A DNA stretch of 64,000 nt from an uncultured Lachnospira sp. GTDB taxonomy: Bacteria > Bacillota > Clostridia > Lachnospirales > Lachnospiraceae. The stretch lies in contig CAKRLE010000009.1 in assembly GCA_934359185.1 (NCBI GenBank), forward strand, positions 1 to 64,000, in the 5' to 3' direction. The notes beneath the pieces are model-generated. The model did not search any database and was not told the DNA's origin. It saw only the letters and a list, made by a program, of their open reading frames with translations. The first letter of the stretch is position 1. Every line of letters starts with the position of its first letter. Below are positions 24,672 to 34,135 of the stretch, in pieces. A program made the translations under genes and the position numbers.

Positions 24672-26964
24672 ATTTATTAATCCGTGCCATAGCAATTTTA
24701 TCTGGTGTAATCGGCAGTTCGTAAAACCTCTTTCCGGCTGCATGGCTGAGTGCATCAGTGACAGCTGGAAGTGGTGTATTGATTACAACCTCTCCGATTG
24801 ATTTTGCACCAAATGGGCCAGCATTTTCATAACTACTCTCAAATTCCACATTAATATGTCCTATATCCATTCTTGATGGTATCTTATACTGCAGGAATGA
24901 ATTCTCATACAGCTTTCCTTTATCTGAATATGTGATATTTTCAGACATCGTCATTCCGATTCCCTGAAGGATACCACCTTCTGCCTGTACTCTCGCAAGG
25001 TTAGGATTTACTGGTGTGCCACAATCTACACACGCATCATATTCAACTACACGGCTTTCTCCTGTGAGAAGATCAACCTCAACCTCAGCTGCACCTACCA
25101 TGAATGGTGGTGGCGATATTGGTGATGTATGTGTATATGTGACAGAAAGTGCTATATCATTACCGCACATTGAAGCAGTTGCAATCGCTGCAAGAGTTAC
25201 GGATTTGTCTTTGCTTTCCCCTGCCTCACATATTACATTTTTACCATCAAATGTGACATCAGATTTGTCGCAGCCTATCATCTTGGCACCAAGCTTTTCA
25301 ATTCTGTCACGAAGATCAAGTGCACACTTCTCAACAGCTTTACCTGTTACATACGTTGTACTTGAAGCATACGAACCTGAATCATATGGCGATATATCTG
25401 TATCTGCACCGAATACGCTTATGTCATCTGTACTGCATTCGAGAACCTCTGCGGCAATCTGTGCAAGAATAGTATCACAGCCTGTTCCCATATCGGCTGC
25501 CCCGATATTCATTGTATACACACCCTCATCATTAAGCTTTAATGTCGCACTTCCGACATCAACACCTGATATACCAGAGCCTTGCATTGCCATACCCATT
25601 CCAACGAAACGGGCTTTGGTATCAGATATTTTTCTCATAGGATATTTCTCATCCCACTTAATCATCTCTTTAACCTTGGCAAGACATCTGTCAAGAGCAC
25701 AGCTTGTATTAACCTGACCATAATAGGCTGGCATCACATCGCCCTCTTTGACAATATTCTTAAATCTTATCTCAAACGGATCCATATGCAGCATATCTGC
25801 AAGCTCATTGACAGCAGACTCCACTGCAAAGAGTCCCTGGGTTGCACCATATCCTCTGTAAGCACCCGCTGACATAATATTCGTGTATACAACATCGCTG
25901 ACAAACCTGAACGCTTCTGCCTTACCATAGAGAGGAATTGACTTGTGGCCTGAAAGACCTACTGTTGTCGGACCATGTTCACCATATGCTCCCGTATTAG
26001 AGAGAGTATATAAATCAATCCCTTTTACTATACCATCCTTAGTAGCGCCAAGTCTTACATGCATCTGCATCTCATGTCTTGGTGATGATGCTGTCAGTGA
26101 TTCCTCCCTTGAAAAGATAATCTTTGAAGGTTTCTTTGTCATCCATGTAACAAATGCCGGATAAATCTCAGAGACAGAGGTCTGCTTGGCTCCAAATCCA
26201 CCACCTATTCTTGGCTTTGTAACTCTTATCTTAGATGGGGATATACCAAGTGCATGTGAAATAATTCTTCTGCAATGGAATACAATCTGTGTGGAACTTA
26301 CAACATGAAGTCTTCCATAAGTGTCTATCGTACAGAATGTCCTGAATGTCTCCATCATGCTCTGCTGACATGCCTTTGTATGATATGTCCTGTCTATAAC
26401 AACATCACAATCTTTTAAAACTTTATCAATATCTCCATTACTGCTCTCATCATGTGCGCATAGATTTCTTTTATTATCAGCGCCTACTGGGCACAATGAT
26501 TCCCAGTTATCCTCTGGGTGAACAAGGATTTTATTATCCTTTGCCCTGGTAAAATCAAGTACAGGTTCAAGAACCTCATATTCTGTCTTAATAAGCTTCA
26601 TCGCCTTATCAACACATTTTTCGTCCACACCAGCGATAATTGCCACAGGGTCCCCGATAAACCTTACATGCTTATCTAATATAAGCCTGTCATATGGACT
26701 TGGTTCAGGATATGTCTGTCCGGCACATGTAAAACGTCTCATATTCTGGTCTATATCCTTATATGTATATACAGCTTCAATTCCTGGAACTTTCATTGCA
26801 ATATCTGTATTAATATCTTTGATTACTGCATTAGCATAAGGAGAACGTAAAAGCTTGACAATAAGACAATCTTTAGGTGCACAATCATCTGTATATACAG
26901 GCTTTCCCAAAAGCAGTTCCATCGCATCTTTTTTTCTAACAGCTTTATTAACTGACTTCATCAT
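24670..26964 (-). CDS. Xanthine dehydrogenase-type molybdenum hydroxylase, molybdopterin subunit
   Basis: A 764-residue large subunit of the xanthine oxidase family. It carries the aldehyde oxidase/xanthine dehydrogenase hammerhead domain (to about residue 120) and the Mo-cofactor domains with IGGGFGAKQ (about 250), AYRGYGATQG and the catalytic glutamate in GPFGAKSIGEVV near the C-terminus. The arginine equivalent to bovine R880 is present, but glutamine replaces the glutamate equivalent to E802, so a purine other than xanthine, or a related heterocycle, is possible. It overlaps the Fe-S gene by 4 bp; the second ATG at 26961 is better spaced from GGAGG. It is part of the FAD/Fe-S/Mo operon. 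Confidence 0.92.
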   Translation of the reverse strand: MMKSVNKAVRKKDAMELLLGKPVYTDDCAPKDCLIVKLLRSPYANAVIKDINTDIAMKVPGIEAVYTYKDIDQNMRRFTCAGQTYPEPSPYDRLILDKHVRFIGDPVAIIAGVDEKCVDKAMKLIKTEYEVLEPVLDFTRAKDNKILVHPEDNWESLCPVGADNKRNLCAHDESSNGDIDKVLKDCDVVIDRTYHTKACQQSMMETFRTFCTIDTYGRLHVVSSTQIVFHCRRIISHALGISPSKIRVTKPRIGGGFGAKQTSVSEIYPAFVTWMTKKPSKIIFSREESLTASSPRHEMQMHVRLGATKDGIVKGIDLYTLSNTGAYGEHGPTTVGLSGHKSIPLYGKAEAFRFVSDVVYTNIMSAGAYRGYGATQGLFAVESAVNELADMLHMDPFEIRFKNIVKEGDVMPAYYGQVNTSCALDRCLAKVKEMIKWDEKYPMRKISDTKARFVGMGMAMQGSGISGVDVGSATLKLNDEGVYTMNIGAADMGTGCDTILAQIAAEVLECSTDDISVFGADTDISPYDSGSYASSTTYVTGKAVEKCALDLRDRIEKLGAKMIGCDKSDVTFDGKNVICEAGESKDKSVTLAAIATASMCGNDIALSVTYTHTSPISPPPFMVGAAEVEVDLLTGESRVVEYDACVDCGTPVNPNLARVQAEGGILQGIGMTMSENITYSDKGKLYENSFLQYKIPSRMDIGHINVEFESSYENAGPFGAKSIGEVVINTPLPAVTDALSHAAGKRFYELPITPDKIAMARINK

Positions 26965-27428
26965 CTTGCCTCCTTCGCTCTCTTTTCTTCAAGGAAATTA
27001 AGGATTCCCCGAAGCTGTCCCTCGTAACCTGAACAACGGCACAGATTACCTGATAAGAATTCTTTTATCTCTTCTTCATCCGGATATGGATTCTCCCTGA
27101 ATAATGCAATAGCATTCATAACAAATCCAGGATTGCAGAATCCACACTGCTCTGCTCCCTGATCTGCAATAAATGTCACAAATTCAGATGCCTCATCCTG
27201 TAATCCCTCAAGTGTTGTCACACTGCATCCGTCAGCCCTTACTGCCAGCACTGAACAGGAAAGAACCGGCTTATCATCTAAAAATACTGTACATAAACCG
27301 CAGTTAGATGTCTCGCATCCGCATTTGACACTGTAACAACCATGTTCTCTTACAAAATCATAAAGAGTCATATCTGCTGCAATATCTGCTTTGACAGATT
27401 TTCCATTTAACTTAATATCAACTAACAT
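26961..27428 (-). CDS. Molybdenum hydroxylase, [2Fe-2S] subunit
   Basis: A 155-residue protein with both Fe-S domains of this family. The plant-ferredoxin-like cysteines are in VKCGCETSNCGLC plus a later cysteine (KPVLSC), and the helical domain has QCGFCNPGF and NLCRCSGYEGQ. It passes electrons from the molybdenum centre to FAD. GGAG precedes the ATG. It is the middle gene of a three-gene operon and ends within the start of the large-subunit gene. Confidence 0.95.
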   Translation of the reverse strand: MLVDIKLNGKSVKADIAADMTLYDFVREHGCYSVKCGCETSNCGLCTVFLDDKPVLSCSVLAVRADGCSVTTLEGLQDEASEFVTFIADQGAEQCGFCNPGFVMNAIALFRENPYPDEEEIKEFLSGNLCRCSGYEGQLRGILNFLEEKRAKEAR

Positions 27429-27461
27429 ATATTCTCCATTCTATATATTACATTTTATCTA

Positions 27462-28250
27462 TTATCTGATACTTTCAAGAGCTCTTGCTGCAAGGACTCC
27501 TGCAAGATGGCTTCTATATTCTGCACTTCCACGCATATTGCTTTCAGTTGGAACATTCGATCTTACATATGCTTCAAATGCCCTGACAGACGCCTCGTTA
27601 ATTCCATCTGCAAGTATATTTTCCTTATCTTCTACAATAACAGCTCTTCCCGGTCTTGCTCCAATGGAAATATTACATTTTCCTGAATCGTTATACTTTA
27701 CCCCACAGCATGTAAGTACGGGAAGATCAGTCTCTGTAATTCTTACTGCCTCATAGAACATATTTACAGATTTTTTCTTTATAATTATATCAACAATAAT
27801 ATCCCTGTCGAAACTGCGGCTGGCGTACTCTGATAATGGCACAATACCTTCTTTGTATAATTCAACATACGAATCCAATCCGATTAAAAGAGTAAGAACA
27901 TCTGAAAATCCGTATCTTCCATATATGCTTCCACCCACTGTTGCAAGATTTCTGAACTGTACACCAACAATATGCCTTAAAGCTTCCTTAACACATCCAT
28001 TAGTATATTCATTAAATCCAGCATGAACTTCTAACTGTCGTAATGTTGTCATACATCCAATCTTAAATTCATTATCATTTTCTTCTATCTTATCAAGTCC
28101 CAGTCCTGACAAATCAATTGCAGTATTAACTTTGTTATCGCCCATACGCATCCACATCATGCCGCCAATAATTCTATTAGTCTTTTTCTGATTAAGCTCA
28201 TAAGCTTCCTCGAGGCTTTCAGCTTTTTTTAAATTCTGTATATTAAGCAT
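27462..28250 (-). CDS. Molybdenum hydroxylase, FAD-binding subunit
   Basis: A 262-residue FAD subunit of the CO dehydrogenase/xanthine dehydrogenase medium-subunit family. The flavin-binding block is RNLATVGGSIYGRYGFSDVL, preceded by IIGGMMWMRMG at about residue 28. It lacks some of the usual length but keeps both the PCMH-type FAD domain and the C-terminal CO_deh_flav_C region. It is first in the operon, directly downstream of a strong promoter that overlaps the one for the molybdate-type transporter. Confidence 0.92.
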   Translation of the reverse strand: MLNIQNLKKAESLEEAYELNQKKTNRIIGGMMWMRMGDNKVNTAIDLSGLGLDKIEENDNEFKIGCMTTLRQLEVHAGFNEYTNGCVKEALRHIVGVQFRNLATVGGSIYGRYGFSDVLTLLIGLDSYVELYKEGIVPLSEYASRSFDRDIIVDIIIKKKSVNMFYEAVRITETDLPVLTCCGVKYNDSGKCNISIGARPGRAVIVEDKENILADGINEASVRAFEAYVRSNVPTESNMRGSAEYRSHLAGVLAARALESIR

Positions 28251-28296
28251 AAAAACTCCAATCTAATCTATTTCTTATTATCTGCCTTCTGTTTTA

Positions 28297-28336
28297 AATA
28301 TACCGACTTGTAAAAGCCTTGTCAATCTGATAAACT
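28297..28336. promoter_or_regulatory. Overlapping divergent promoters for the hydroxylase operon and the metal-oxyanion transporter
   Basis: Minus strand: TTGACA (28320-28325), 17 bases, TATATT (28297-28302). Plus strand: TTGTAA (28308-28313), 17 bases, TAAACT (28331-28336). The boxes interleave within 40 bp, so one bound regulator could control both the hydroxylase and its cofactor-metal supply. A near-palindrome, AACTTTTAAAGTT, lies just downstream on the plus side. Confidence 0.7.
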
Positions 28337-28377
28337 TTTAAAGTTAAGATTTATATCATTCACAGAAAGGAACATTT

Positions 28378-29454
28378 ATGAAAATAACTAAAAAAATAAC
28401 TGCTCTTTTTCTTGCAGTACTTATGCTTATATCAACCGTTGCATGTGGCAGCACTAATAATTCAGCATCAACAGACAATAATACCCAGCAGGCTGCAACA
28501 TCTGCATTTGATGTTATGTCACAGTATAAAGATATTGCTGTAAGCTATCCACTTACTATCACAGACCAGGCTGGAAGAACAGTGACATTTGAAAAAGCTC
28601 CAGAGAAAATCGCATCATCTTACTACATCTCTACAAGCCTTCTTATTTCACTTGGCCTTTCAGACAAGCTTGTAGGAATTGAAGCTAAAGCTGGCACAAG
28701 AAATATCTACAAACTTTCAGCTCCTTCAATAGTTAACCTGCCTAATATGGGAACAGCAAAAGAATTTAACACAGAAGCATGCGTTGCAGCTGCTCCTGAC
28801 GTTGTATTTCTTCCACTTAAATTAAAAAATACAGCTGATACCCTTGAAGGACTTGGAATCAAAGCTGTCGTAGTAAACCCTGAAAACCAGTCCCTCTTAA
28901 AAGAATGCATAACACTTGCTGGTAAAATAACTAATACAGTTGGCAGGGCTGATGCACTCAATGATTCAATAGACACATTTTTAGCTAACACCAAAGCTGC
29001 TGTTTCTGGTGAAAGTGCACCTTTGGTATACCTTGCAGGCAATAGTTCTGTTCTGTCAACAGCAGGAAGCAAGATGTATCAGGACACACTTCTTACAAAT
29101 GCTGGTGGCAAAAATGCAGCTTCTGGACTTACAGATACTTACTGGTCTAATGTTTCTTATGAACAGATTCTTGCATGGAATCCAGACTACATTATAATCG
29201 CTGCTGATGCTTCTTATTCAGCTGATGATATTTTAAATGATGCCAACCTCGCAGAATGCAATGCTGTTAAGAATAAAAAGGTGGTAAAACTTCCAAACAC
29301 TATAGAGGCATGGGACTCACCAGTTTCAGGAAGTTTCCTTGGAAGCATCTATATAGCTTCAATTCTTCACCCTGAAAAAATAAGCAATGATTACTTTGAG
29401 TCATGTGTTGAAAACTTCTACAAGAATTTTTATGGATTCACACCTGCCAAATAA
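28378..29454 (+). CDS. ABC transporter lipoprotein, BtuF/FepB/MolA fold; probable molybdate/tungstate binding
   Basis: A 358-residue solute-binding protein with a lipoprotein-type signal ([20 protein letters not shown]) and the helical-backbone class III fold ([52 protein letters not shown]). This family binds iron complexes, cobalamin or, in MolA, molybdate and tungstate. The setting favours molybdate: it is divergent from a molybdenum hydroxylase, and the same operon ends with a MocA-type cofactor enzyme. Siderophore uptake remains possible. AAAGGA precedes the ATG. Confidence 0.85.
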   Translation: MKITKKITALFLAVLMLISTVACGSTNNSASTDNNTQQAATSAFDVMSQYKDIAVSYPLTITDQAGRTVTFEKAPEKIASSYYISTSLLISLGLSDKLVGIEAKAGTRNIYKLSAPSIVNLPNMGTAKEFNTEACVAAAPDVVFLPLKLKNTADTLEGLGIKAVVVNPENQSLLKECITLAGKITNTVGRADALNDSIDTFLANTKAAVSGESAPLVYLAGNSSVLSTAGSKMYQDTLLTNAGGKNAASGLTDTYWSNVSYEQILAWNPDYIIIAADASYSADDILNDANLAECNAVKNKKVVKLPNTIEAWDSPVSGSFLGSIYIASILHPEKISNDYFESCVENFYKNFYGFTPAK

Positions 29455-29466
29455 AAAGGATGATTT

Positions 29467-30468
29467 ATGTTCAATAACAATACTAATTACAGGAACAAAA
29501 TTATACTTTTATCTGCCATATGGGCACTGCTTCTTACAGTAGTGCTCATATGGTCTGTTCTTACAGGACAGTATCCACTTACCCTGAAAGGATTGCTGTC
29601 AGGTGATACCACTTCAATTATGGTCTTTAAACGCCTAAGACTCCCACGTGCTCTTATGGGAATTATCGGCGGCTTTGGTCTTGCTGTCTCTGGATATATC
29701 TATCAGATAATTTTCAAGAATCCCCTTGCTTCACCCGACGTAGTAGGTGTTGCATCTGGTGCAAGTGCCGGTGCTGCTTTTGCAATAGTTGCAATCTCTT
29801 CTTTAACCCCTGTTATATCAATTTCAGCATTTGCAGGAGGAATAATTGCACTTTCAATAACATTGCTTGTTGCATATCTTATTCCTGGAAAGAACAGCTA
29901 TACAATTGTACTGGCTGGTATTGCAATCCATTCTGTAGCACAGACAATTCTTATGTTTTTAAAACTTGCTGCAGACCCCGAAAAACAGCTTGCATCTATC
30001 GAATACTGGATTATGGGAAGCCTTAATGGTGTTTCAATTGATAGTATTACACTTCCATTCATTATCACATTAAGCGGATTTGTAATTATATTCGTTTTAT
30101 ACCGTCAGATTATGATTTTATCTCTCAATGAAGATGAAGCTGTTTCTTTAGGCGTTAATGTTTCATTACTGCGTTTCATAATATTAATGACTGCAACTCT
30201 TATCGTCTCTTCAATAATATGTGTAACTGGAATCATCAGCTTTATAGGACTTATCGCGCCTCACATTGCAAAGCTCTTAACTGGACGTAATGACAGATTC
30301 ACATATATATTAACAGGATTTACTGGTGCCATCATAATGACTCTTGCAGATATATCTGCAAGAAGTGTTTCATCCTCAGAACTTCCTGTCAGTATATTTA
30401 CATCCTTACTGGGTGCACCACTTCTTATATTCCTGCTCATCAGGACTAACAAAAAGGAGGTCATGTAA
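29467..30468 (+). CDS. ABC transporter permease, FecCD/BtuC/MolB family
   Basis: A 333-residue permease with about ten transmembrane helices and the family signatures (RLPRALMGIIGGFGLAVSGY; NPLASPDVVGVASGASAGAA; the EAA-like loop ending GLIAPHIAKLLTGRND). It works as a homodimer with the next gene's ATPase. The gap from the lipoprotein gene is 12 bp, and its stop overlaps the ATPase start in a TAATG arrangement, so translation is coupled. Confidence 0.94.
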   Translation: MFNNNTNYRNKIILLSAIWALLLTVVLIWSVLTGQYPLTLKGLLSGDTTSIMVFKRLRLPRALMGIIGGFGLAVSGYIYQIIFKNPLASPDVVGVASGASAGAAFAIVAISSLTPVISISAFAGGIIALSITLLVAYLIPGKNSYTIVLAGIAIHSVAQTILMFLKLAADPEKQLASIEYWIMGSLNGVSIDSITLPFIITLSGFVIIFVLYRQIMILSLNEDEAVSLGVNVSLLRFIILMTATLIVSSIICVTGIISFIGLIAPHIAKLLTGRNDRFTYILTGFTGAIIMTLADISARSVSSSELPVSIFTSLLGAPLLIFLLIRTNKKEVM

Positions 30469-31265
30469 TGTTATGCTTTCCTAATCCAGAACTTAAAGTA
30501 TCAGAATTATCTGTATATTATGGCAGTAAATGTGCGGTAAATAATGTAAGCTTTCAGACGCATGCAGGACAGCTCACAGCAATTATCGGCAGTAACGGAT
30601 GTGGAAAAACCACTCTTATAAAAGCTATGATGAATCTTAAACATCATAAAGGTGAATGCCGGCTTAATGACTTGACCCTTGAGAAAATATCTGTCAGGAA
30701 ACGCGCCGGTCTTATAAGCTACATTCCACAGCGCAACGGAATCAGTATAAGCATGACTGTCATGGATGTGTGTCTTCTTGGCTTTAATCCACAGCTTCAT
30801 ATACTTGGTTCCTACACACCTGACATGAAAAATAATGCTAAAACAGCTATTGATGCAGTCGGACTTGCAGGATTGTATGATACAGATTTTCTGACATTGA
30901 GCGAAGGTCAGAAACAATTATGCATACTTGCACGCACTCTTGTTGAAAATTCACCTCTTCTGCTTCTTGATGAACCTGACAGTGCCCTTGATTTTTCTAA
31001 CCGCCATATGCTTTTGAAGAATATCAGGGCTCTTACAGATAATAACAAATGTGCAATTATGTGTACCCATAGTCCTGAGCTTGCACTTGAATACTGTGAC
31101 AGCATACTTCTTATGAAAGATGGCAGAATTATCTCATCTATTGACACCCATTCTGACAGTGTTAGTGAAATAAATAAGAAAATGTCTCTTATTTATGCTA
31201 ATATTAATGTATCAGAATGCACTGATTCTAACGGCAGAATTCATAAAACAGTTCTTGCTCTGTAA
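30468..31265 (+). CDS. ABC transporter ATPase, FepC/BtuD/MolC type
   Basis: A 265-residue ATPase with Walker A IGSNGCGKTTL, the signature LSEGQKQLCILAR (E in place of the usual G), Walker B LLLLDEPDS and the switch histidine in CTHSPELA. It powers the import complex encoded by the two preceding genes. GGAGG lies 8 bases before the ATG, inside the permease 3' end. Confidence 0.94.
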   Translation: MLCFPNPELKVSELSVYYGSKCAVNNVSFQTHAGQLTAIIGSNGCGKTTLIKAMMNLKHHKGECRLNDLTLEKISVRKRAGLISYIPQRNGISISMTVMDVCLLGFNPQLHILGSYTPDMKNNAKTAIDAVGLAGLYDTDFLTLSEGQKQLCILARTLVENSPLLLLDEPDSALDFSNRHMLLKNIRALTDNNKCAIMCTHSPELALEYCDSILLMKDGRIISSIDTHSDSVSEINKKMSLIYANINVSECTDSNGRIHKTVLAL

Positions 31266-31276
31266 ATGGAGGACTT

Positions 31277-32401
31277 ATGGATAATTATTATTTAGATGCT
31301 TCAGCTGTAATTTCACTATATAAAATATCAGGTAAAAAGCACCTGTTTATAACTGGTAACCGCGGCAGCGGCAAATCTTACCTGATGGATGCCATAACAA
31401 ACCTTATGTCCGGTTCTTTCAATTATTTAAAAAGCTGGCGCACGGATAATCCTAATCCTTGTGTAGTTATTAAATCCAACATTATAGATAACGGCAAAGA
31501 ATCCATTATTGGCGTTCCACGCTCTCTTACACCTGATTCATCCTGTAAAGGCAGTAATATGCGTATAGTTGAGGAAGGATTCCTTAATTGTGCTATCCCG
31601 GCTATACAGATGCATCTTAAAAATGATTCTGATAAATTATTTATTATTGATGAATTGGGTTATCTTGAAACTTCATGCACATCATTTCAGGAAGCAGTTT
31701 ATGCACTGCTCGACCAATCACACGTTTTCGCCGTAATAAGAAAACAGTCTACAGAATTTCTCAATAAAATATCATCAAGAGATGACGTATTATTAATTGA
31801 TATAGACAATACATTTGACTCTATTTCATGTATTATAATGGCTTCTGGAATATCAAAACGATTTGGCAGTAATAAGCTTCTCGCTGATTTCAGGGGACTT
31901 AATTTATTTGAAAATGCTTTATCAGAAAGCTGTTTTGTAAAATTTGGCAATATCCTTGCCGTTACACGCCATCAGGAAATTGCTGATATATGTTATTGCT
32001 CCAGTATAGATTGTATTATCCACAGCCTTCCTTACAGGAATGACATGATCCGTCTTGGTGTTTCACACACTCTTGAAACCGCAAAAACTGATGGAATATT
32101 ATTTCTCCCATCAGACCAGCCACTTATATCACGTACAAGCATGCAACTTCTATGTCTGGCATTTCTGTATTATAAAGATAAAATATGCAGGCTGTCATTC
32201 AATGGAACTGCAGGCTCACCTGTAATATTCCCATCCAGATACTATGATGAGCTGCTTACGCTTCCAGAGGGTAAAGGTGGTGGATTTTTAACAAAAAAAT
32301 ATCCTGAACAGGTTATTTTAATTCCTGCCCAGGATGAATATGAATTATCTGATATTGATACTCCGGATGACCTTACTCGTCTTTTGCAATATCCTCAGTA
32401 G
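31277..32401 (+). CDS. Fusion of THEP1-like NTPase and MocA-type molybdenum cofactor nucleotidyltransferase
   Basis: A 374-residue two-domain protein. Residues about 15-180 resemble the NTPase_1/THEP1 family, with a P-loop ITGNRGSGKSYL and Walker B LFIIDELGYLE. Residues about 183-370 are a MobA/MocA-like NTP transferase (IIMASGISKRFGSNKLL; LFLPSDQPLISRTS; GSPVIFP; GKGGGFLTKKYP). MocA enzymes add CMP to molybdopterin for the xanthine dehydrogenase family, exactly the cofactor needed by the divergent hydroxylase. It follows the transporter by 11 bp. Its last 29 bases overlap the convergent purine permease gene. Confidence 0.85.
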   Translation: MDNYYLDASAVISLYKISGKKHLFITGNRGSGKSYLMDAITNLMSGSFNYLKSWRTDNPNPCVVIKSNIIDNGKESIIGVPRSLTPDSSCKGSNMRIVEEGFLNCAIPAIQMHLKNDSDKLFIIDELGYLETSCTSFQEAVYALLDQSHVFAVIRKQSTEFLNKISSRDDVLLIDIDNTFDSISCIIMASGISKRFGSNKLLADFRGLNLFENALSESCFVKFGNILAVTRHQEIADICYCSSIDCIIHSLPYRNDMIRLGVSHTLETAKTDGILFLPSDQPLISRTSMQLLCLAFLYYKDKICRLSFNGTAGSPVIFPSRYYDELLTLPEGKGGGFLTKKYPEQVILIPAQDEYELSDIDTPDDLTRLLQYPQ

Positions 32402-33818
32402 CTGTGCCTGTACTCTTTGATACAGTTTTATCTTTAGGTAATATGACATTGAGAATAATCGCTACAAGTGCTGCTGGTACAATACCTGACTCACCAAATA
32501 TAAGCTGTATGGCCTGTGGTGTATGTGCAAGAATTGTCGGACTTACACCCATTCCATAGCCAACACCAAGTGCAACAGATACTATAGAAAGTCTTCTCGC
32601 ATCTAATGGCTCCTTAGTGATAAGCTGGATACCACTTACAATAATTGATGAGAACATCATAACAGCTGCACCACCAAGAACTGACTGTGGCATTATAGAT
32701 ATCAATGCTCCAAGCTTTGGTATCAGTCCACAGAGAATAAGGAACACTGCTCCAGATGCAAGTGCAATCCTGTTAACTACCTTAGTCATGGCTACAAGTC
32801 CTACATTCTGGCTGAATGATGTATTAGGAAGAACGCCAAATAAAGCTGCAAGTGACGAGCCAACGCCATCACACATAACGCCGCCAGAAAGCTCCTTATC
32901 TGTAGCCTCTCTGCCCATTCCACCTTCCATGACACCTGATATGTCACCAACAGTCTCAACTGCTGTTACAACAAACATGACAAGCACAGGAAGTATTGCT
33001 CTCAAATCAAATACAGGTTTAACCGGCATAAACTTAGGAATTGCAAACCAATGTGCCTCAGAAACCTTATTCCAGTTAAGTACCCATGATTTAGTATACT
33101 CAACACCATCAGCAGTAACTGCTGTGTGTGGCAGTATTAATCCCATAATAAATGCAACAATATATCCTGCTATAATTCCAATAAGAATTGCTGATGAGCT
33201 TATATAGCCTTTAGTCCAATGCTTAACAAATAATATGACTACAAGCACAACGAATGCAAGAAATAGATTTTCAAGTGAGCCAAAATCTTTTGCAGAGCTG
33301 CCTCCGCCAAATGAGTTGATACCTACTGATATAAGCGACAATCCGATTGATAATACAACAGTTCCAGTGACGACTGATGGAAAGAATCTTCTCAATGGCT
33401 TAATAAATGCTCCAAGCACTGTTTCAAAAAGACCGCCTATAATTGAAGCTCCCATCAACGCTCCATAAGCCAGTATGCCACCACCCATTATCTTAGTAAC
33501 GCTGCTGAATACACCGATAAATCCAGAGCTTGTACCCATAATAATAGGCACCTTGCCGCCAATAGGTCCAATAGCAAAAAGCTGTATAAGTGTTACGATA
33601 CCAGCAATAATCATTGCATTCTGTAAAAGTGCAACCTGAATTGACGCATACTCACTTCCCGCTCCAATTCCACAGGCTCCTGTGATAATAAGAAGAGGAG
33701 TCAGGTTACCGACAAACATAGCCATAACATGCTGGAGTCCCAGCGGTATTGCCTGTTTTAACGGAAGCTTGCCCTCAAATTGGTATGCCTCAGGCATAAG
33801 TTCTTTAATGTTTTTCAT
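32373..33818 (-). CDS. Nucleobase:cation symporter-2, xanthine/uric acid permease type
   Basis: A 481-residue permease with 12-14 membrane segments of the NCS2 family (GLQHVMAMFVGNLTPLLIITG; VTAVETVGDISGV; GVLPNTSFSQNVGLVA). The pattern near the Q/E-N-x-G motif is SQNVGL, typical of the xanthine/urate branch. It should supply purines to the neighbouring molybdenum hydroxylase. The ATG at 33818 follows GGAGG; the longer reading lacks a site. The gene has its own promoter at 33856-33884. Its 3' end overlaps the MocA-fusion gene tail to tail. Confidence 0.92.
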   Translation of the reverse strand: MKNIKELMPEAYQFEGKLPLKQAIPLGLQHVMAMFVGNLTPLLIITGACGIGAGSEYASIQVALLQNAMIIAGIVTLIQLFAIGPIGGKVPIIMGTSSGFIGVFSSVTKIMGGGILAYGALMGASIIGGLFETVLGAFIKPLRRFFPSVVTGTVVLSIGLSLISVGINSFGGGSSAKDFGSLENLFLAFVVLVVILFVKHWTKGYISSSAILIGIIAGYIVAFIMGLILPHTAVTADGVEYTKSWVLNWNKVSEAHWFAIPKFMPVKPVFDLRAILPVLVMFVVTAVETVGDISGVMEGGMGREATDKELSGGVMCDGVGSSLAALFGVLPNTSFSQNVGLVAMTKVVNRIALASGAVFLILCGLIPKLGALISIMPQSVLGGAAVMMFSSIIVSGIQLITKEPLDARRLSIVSVALGVGYGMGVSPTILAHTPQAIQLIFGESGIVPAALVAIILNVILPKDKTVSKSTGTATEDIAKDE

Positions 33819-33855
33819 AAATCCTCCAAAGACTAAAGTTATTGTAAACATTAAT

Positions 33856-33884
33856 ACTATAATTCAAAATGCACATATTGGCAA
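33856..33884 (-). promoter_or_regulatory. Sigma-A promoter of the purine permease gene
   Basis: TTGCCA (33879-33884), 17 bases, TATAGT (33856-33861) on the minus strand. The leader is about 30 nt, too short for a purine riboswitch, and none is seen. Confidence 0.72.
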
Positions 33885-33910
33885 TATTTTCATATATTTT
33901 TCCTGCACAA

Positions 33911-34135
33911 TTATCTTGCTGTCAATGCCATAACCACATCATTATATCTCTCCGTGTGATTATCTATATCAAATAATTCCACAGACACATTCATGGCAGC
34001 TTCTTCTCTTAACTTCCATTGCTCTGCCTGCTGCTCCATGTAACGTTTGATGCTCTCCTCATCATCGCCTGTAGGTTCAGGTATTTCTGTCGGTCCATCA
34101 CTGCTGCTTATGACACTGACGCCTTTAGCCCTCAT
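33911..34135 (-). CDS. Small acidic hypothetical protein
   Basis: A 74-residue acidic, soluble, helical-looking protein (GDDEESIKRYMEQQAEQWKL). I do not recognise it. A strong GAGGAGG site sits 7 bases before the ATG inside the end of the preceding Nudix gene, with an 11-bp overlap, which argues for real, coupled translation. It is last in the small Nudix operon. Confidence 0.6.
   Translation of the reverse strand: MRAKGVSVISSSDGPTEIPEPTGDDEESIKRYMEQQAEQWKLREEAAMNVSVELFDIDNHTERYNDVVMALTAR

Noticed and set aside
25016..25717. A 233-codon plus-strand ORF opposite the molybdopterin subunit gene
   Set aside because: It is antisense to a complete, motif-rich gene and is serine/threonine-rich as expected of a shadow frame; no ribosome site.
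33819..33905. Purine riboswitch upstream of the purine permease
   Set aside because: The leader between the promoter and start codon is only about 30 nt and shows no conserved riboswitch core.
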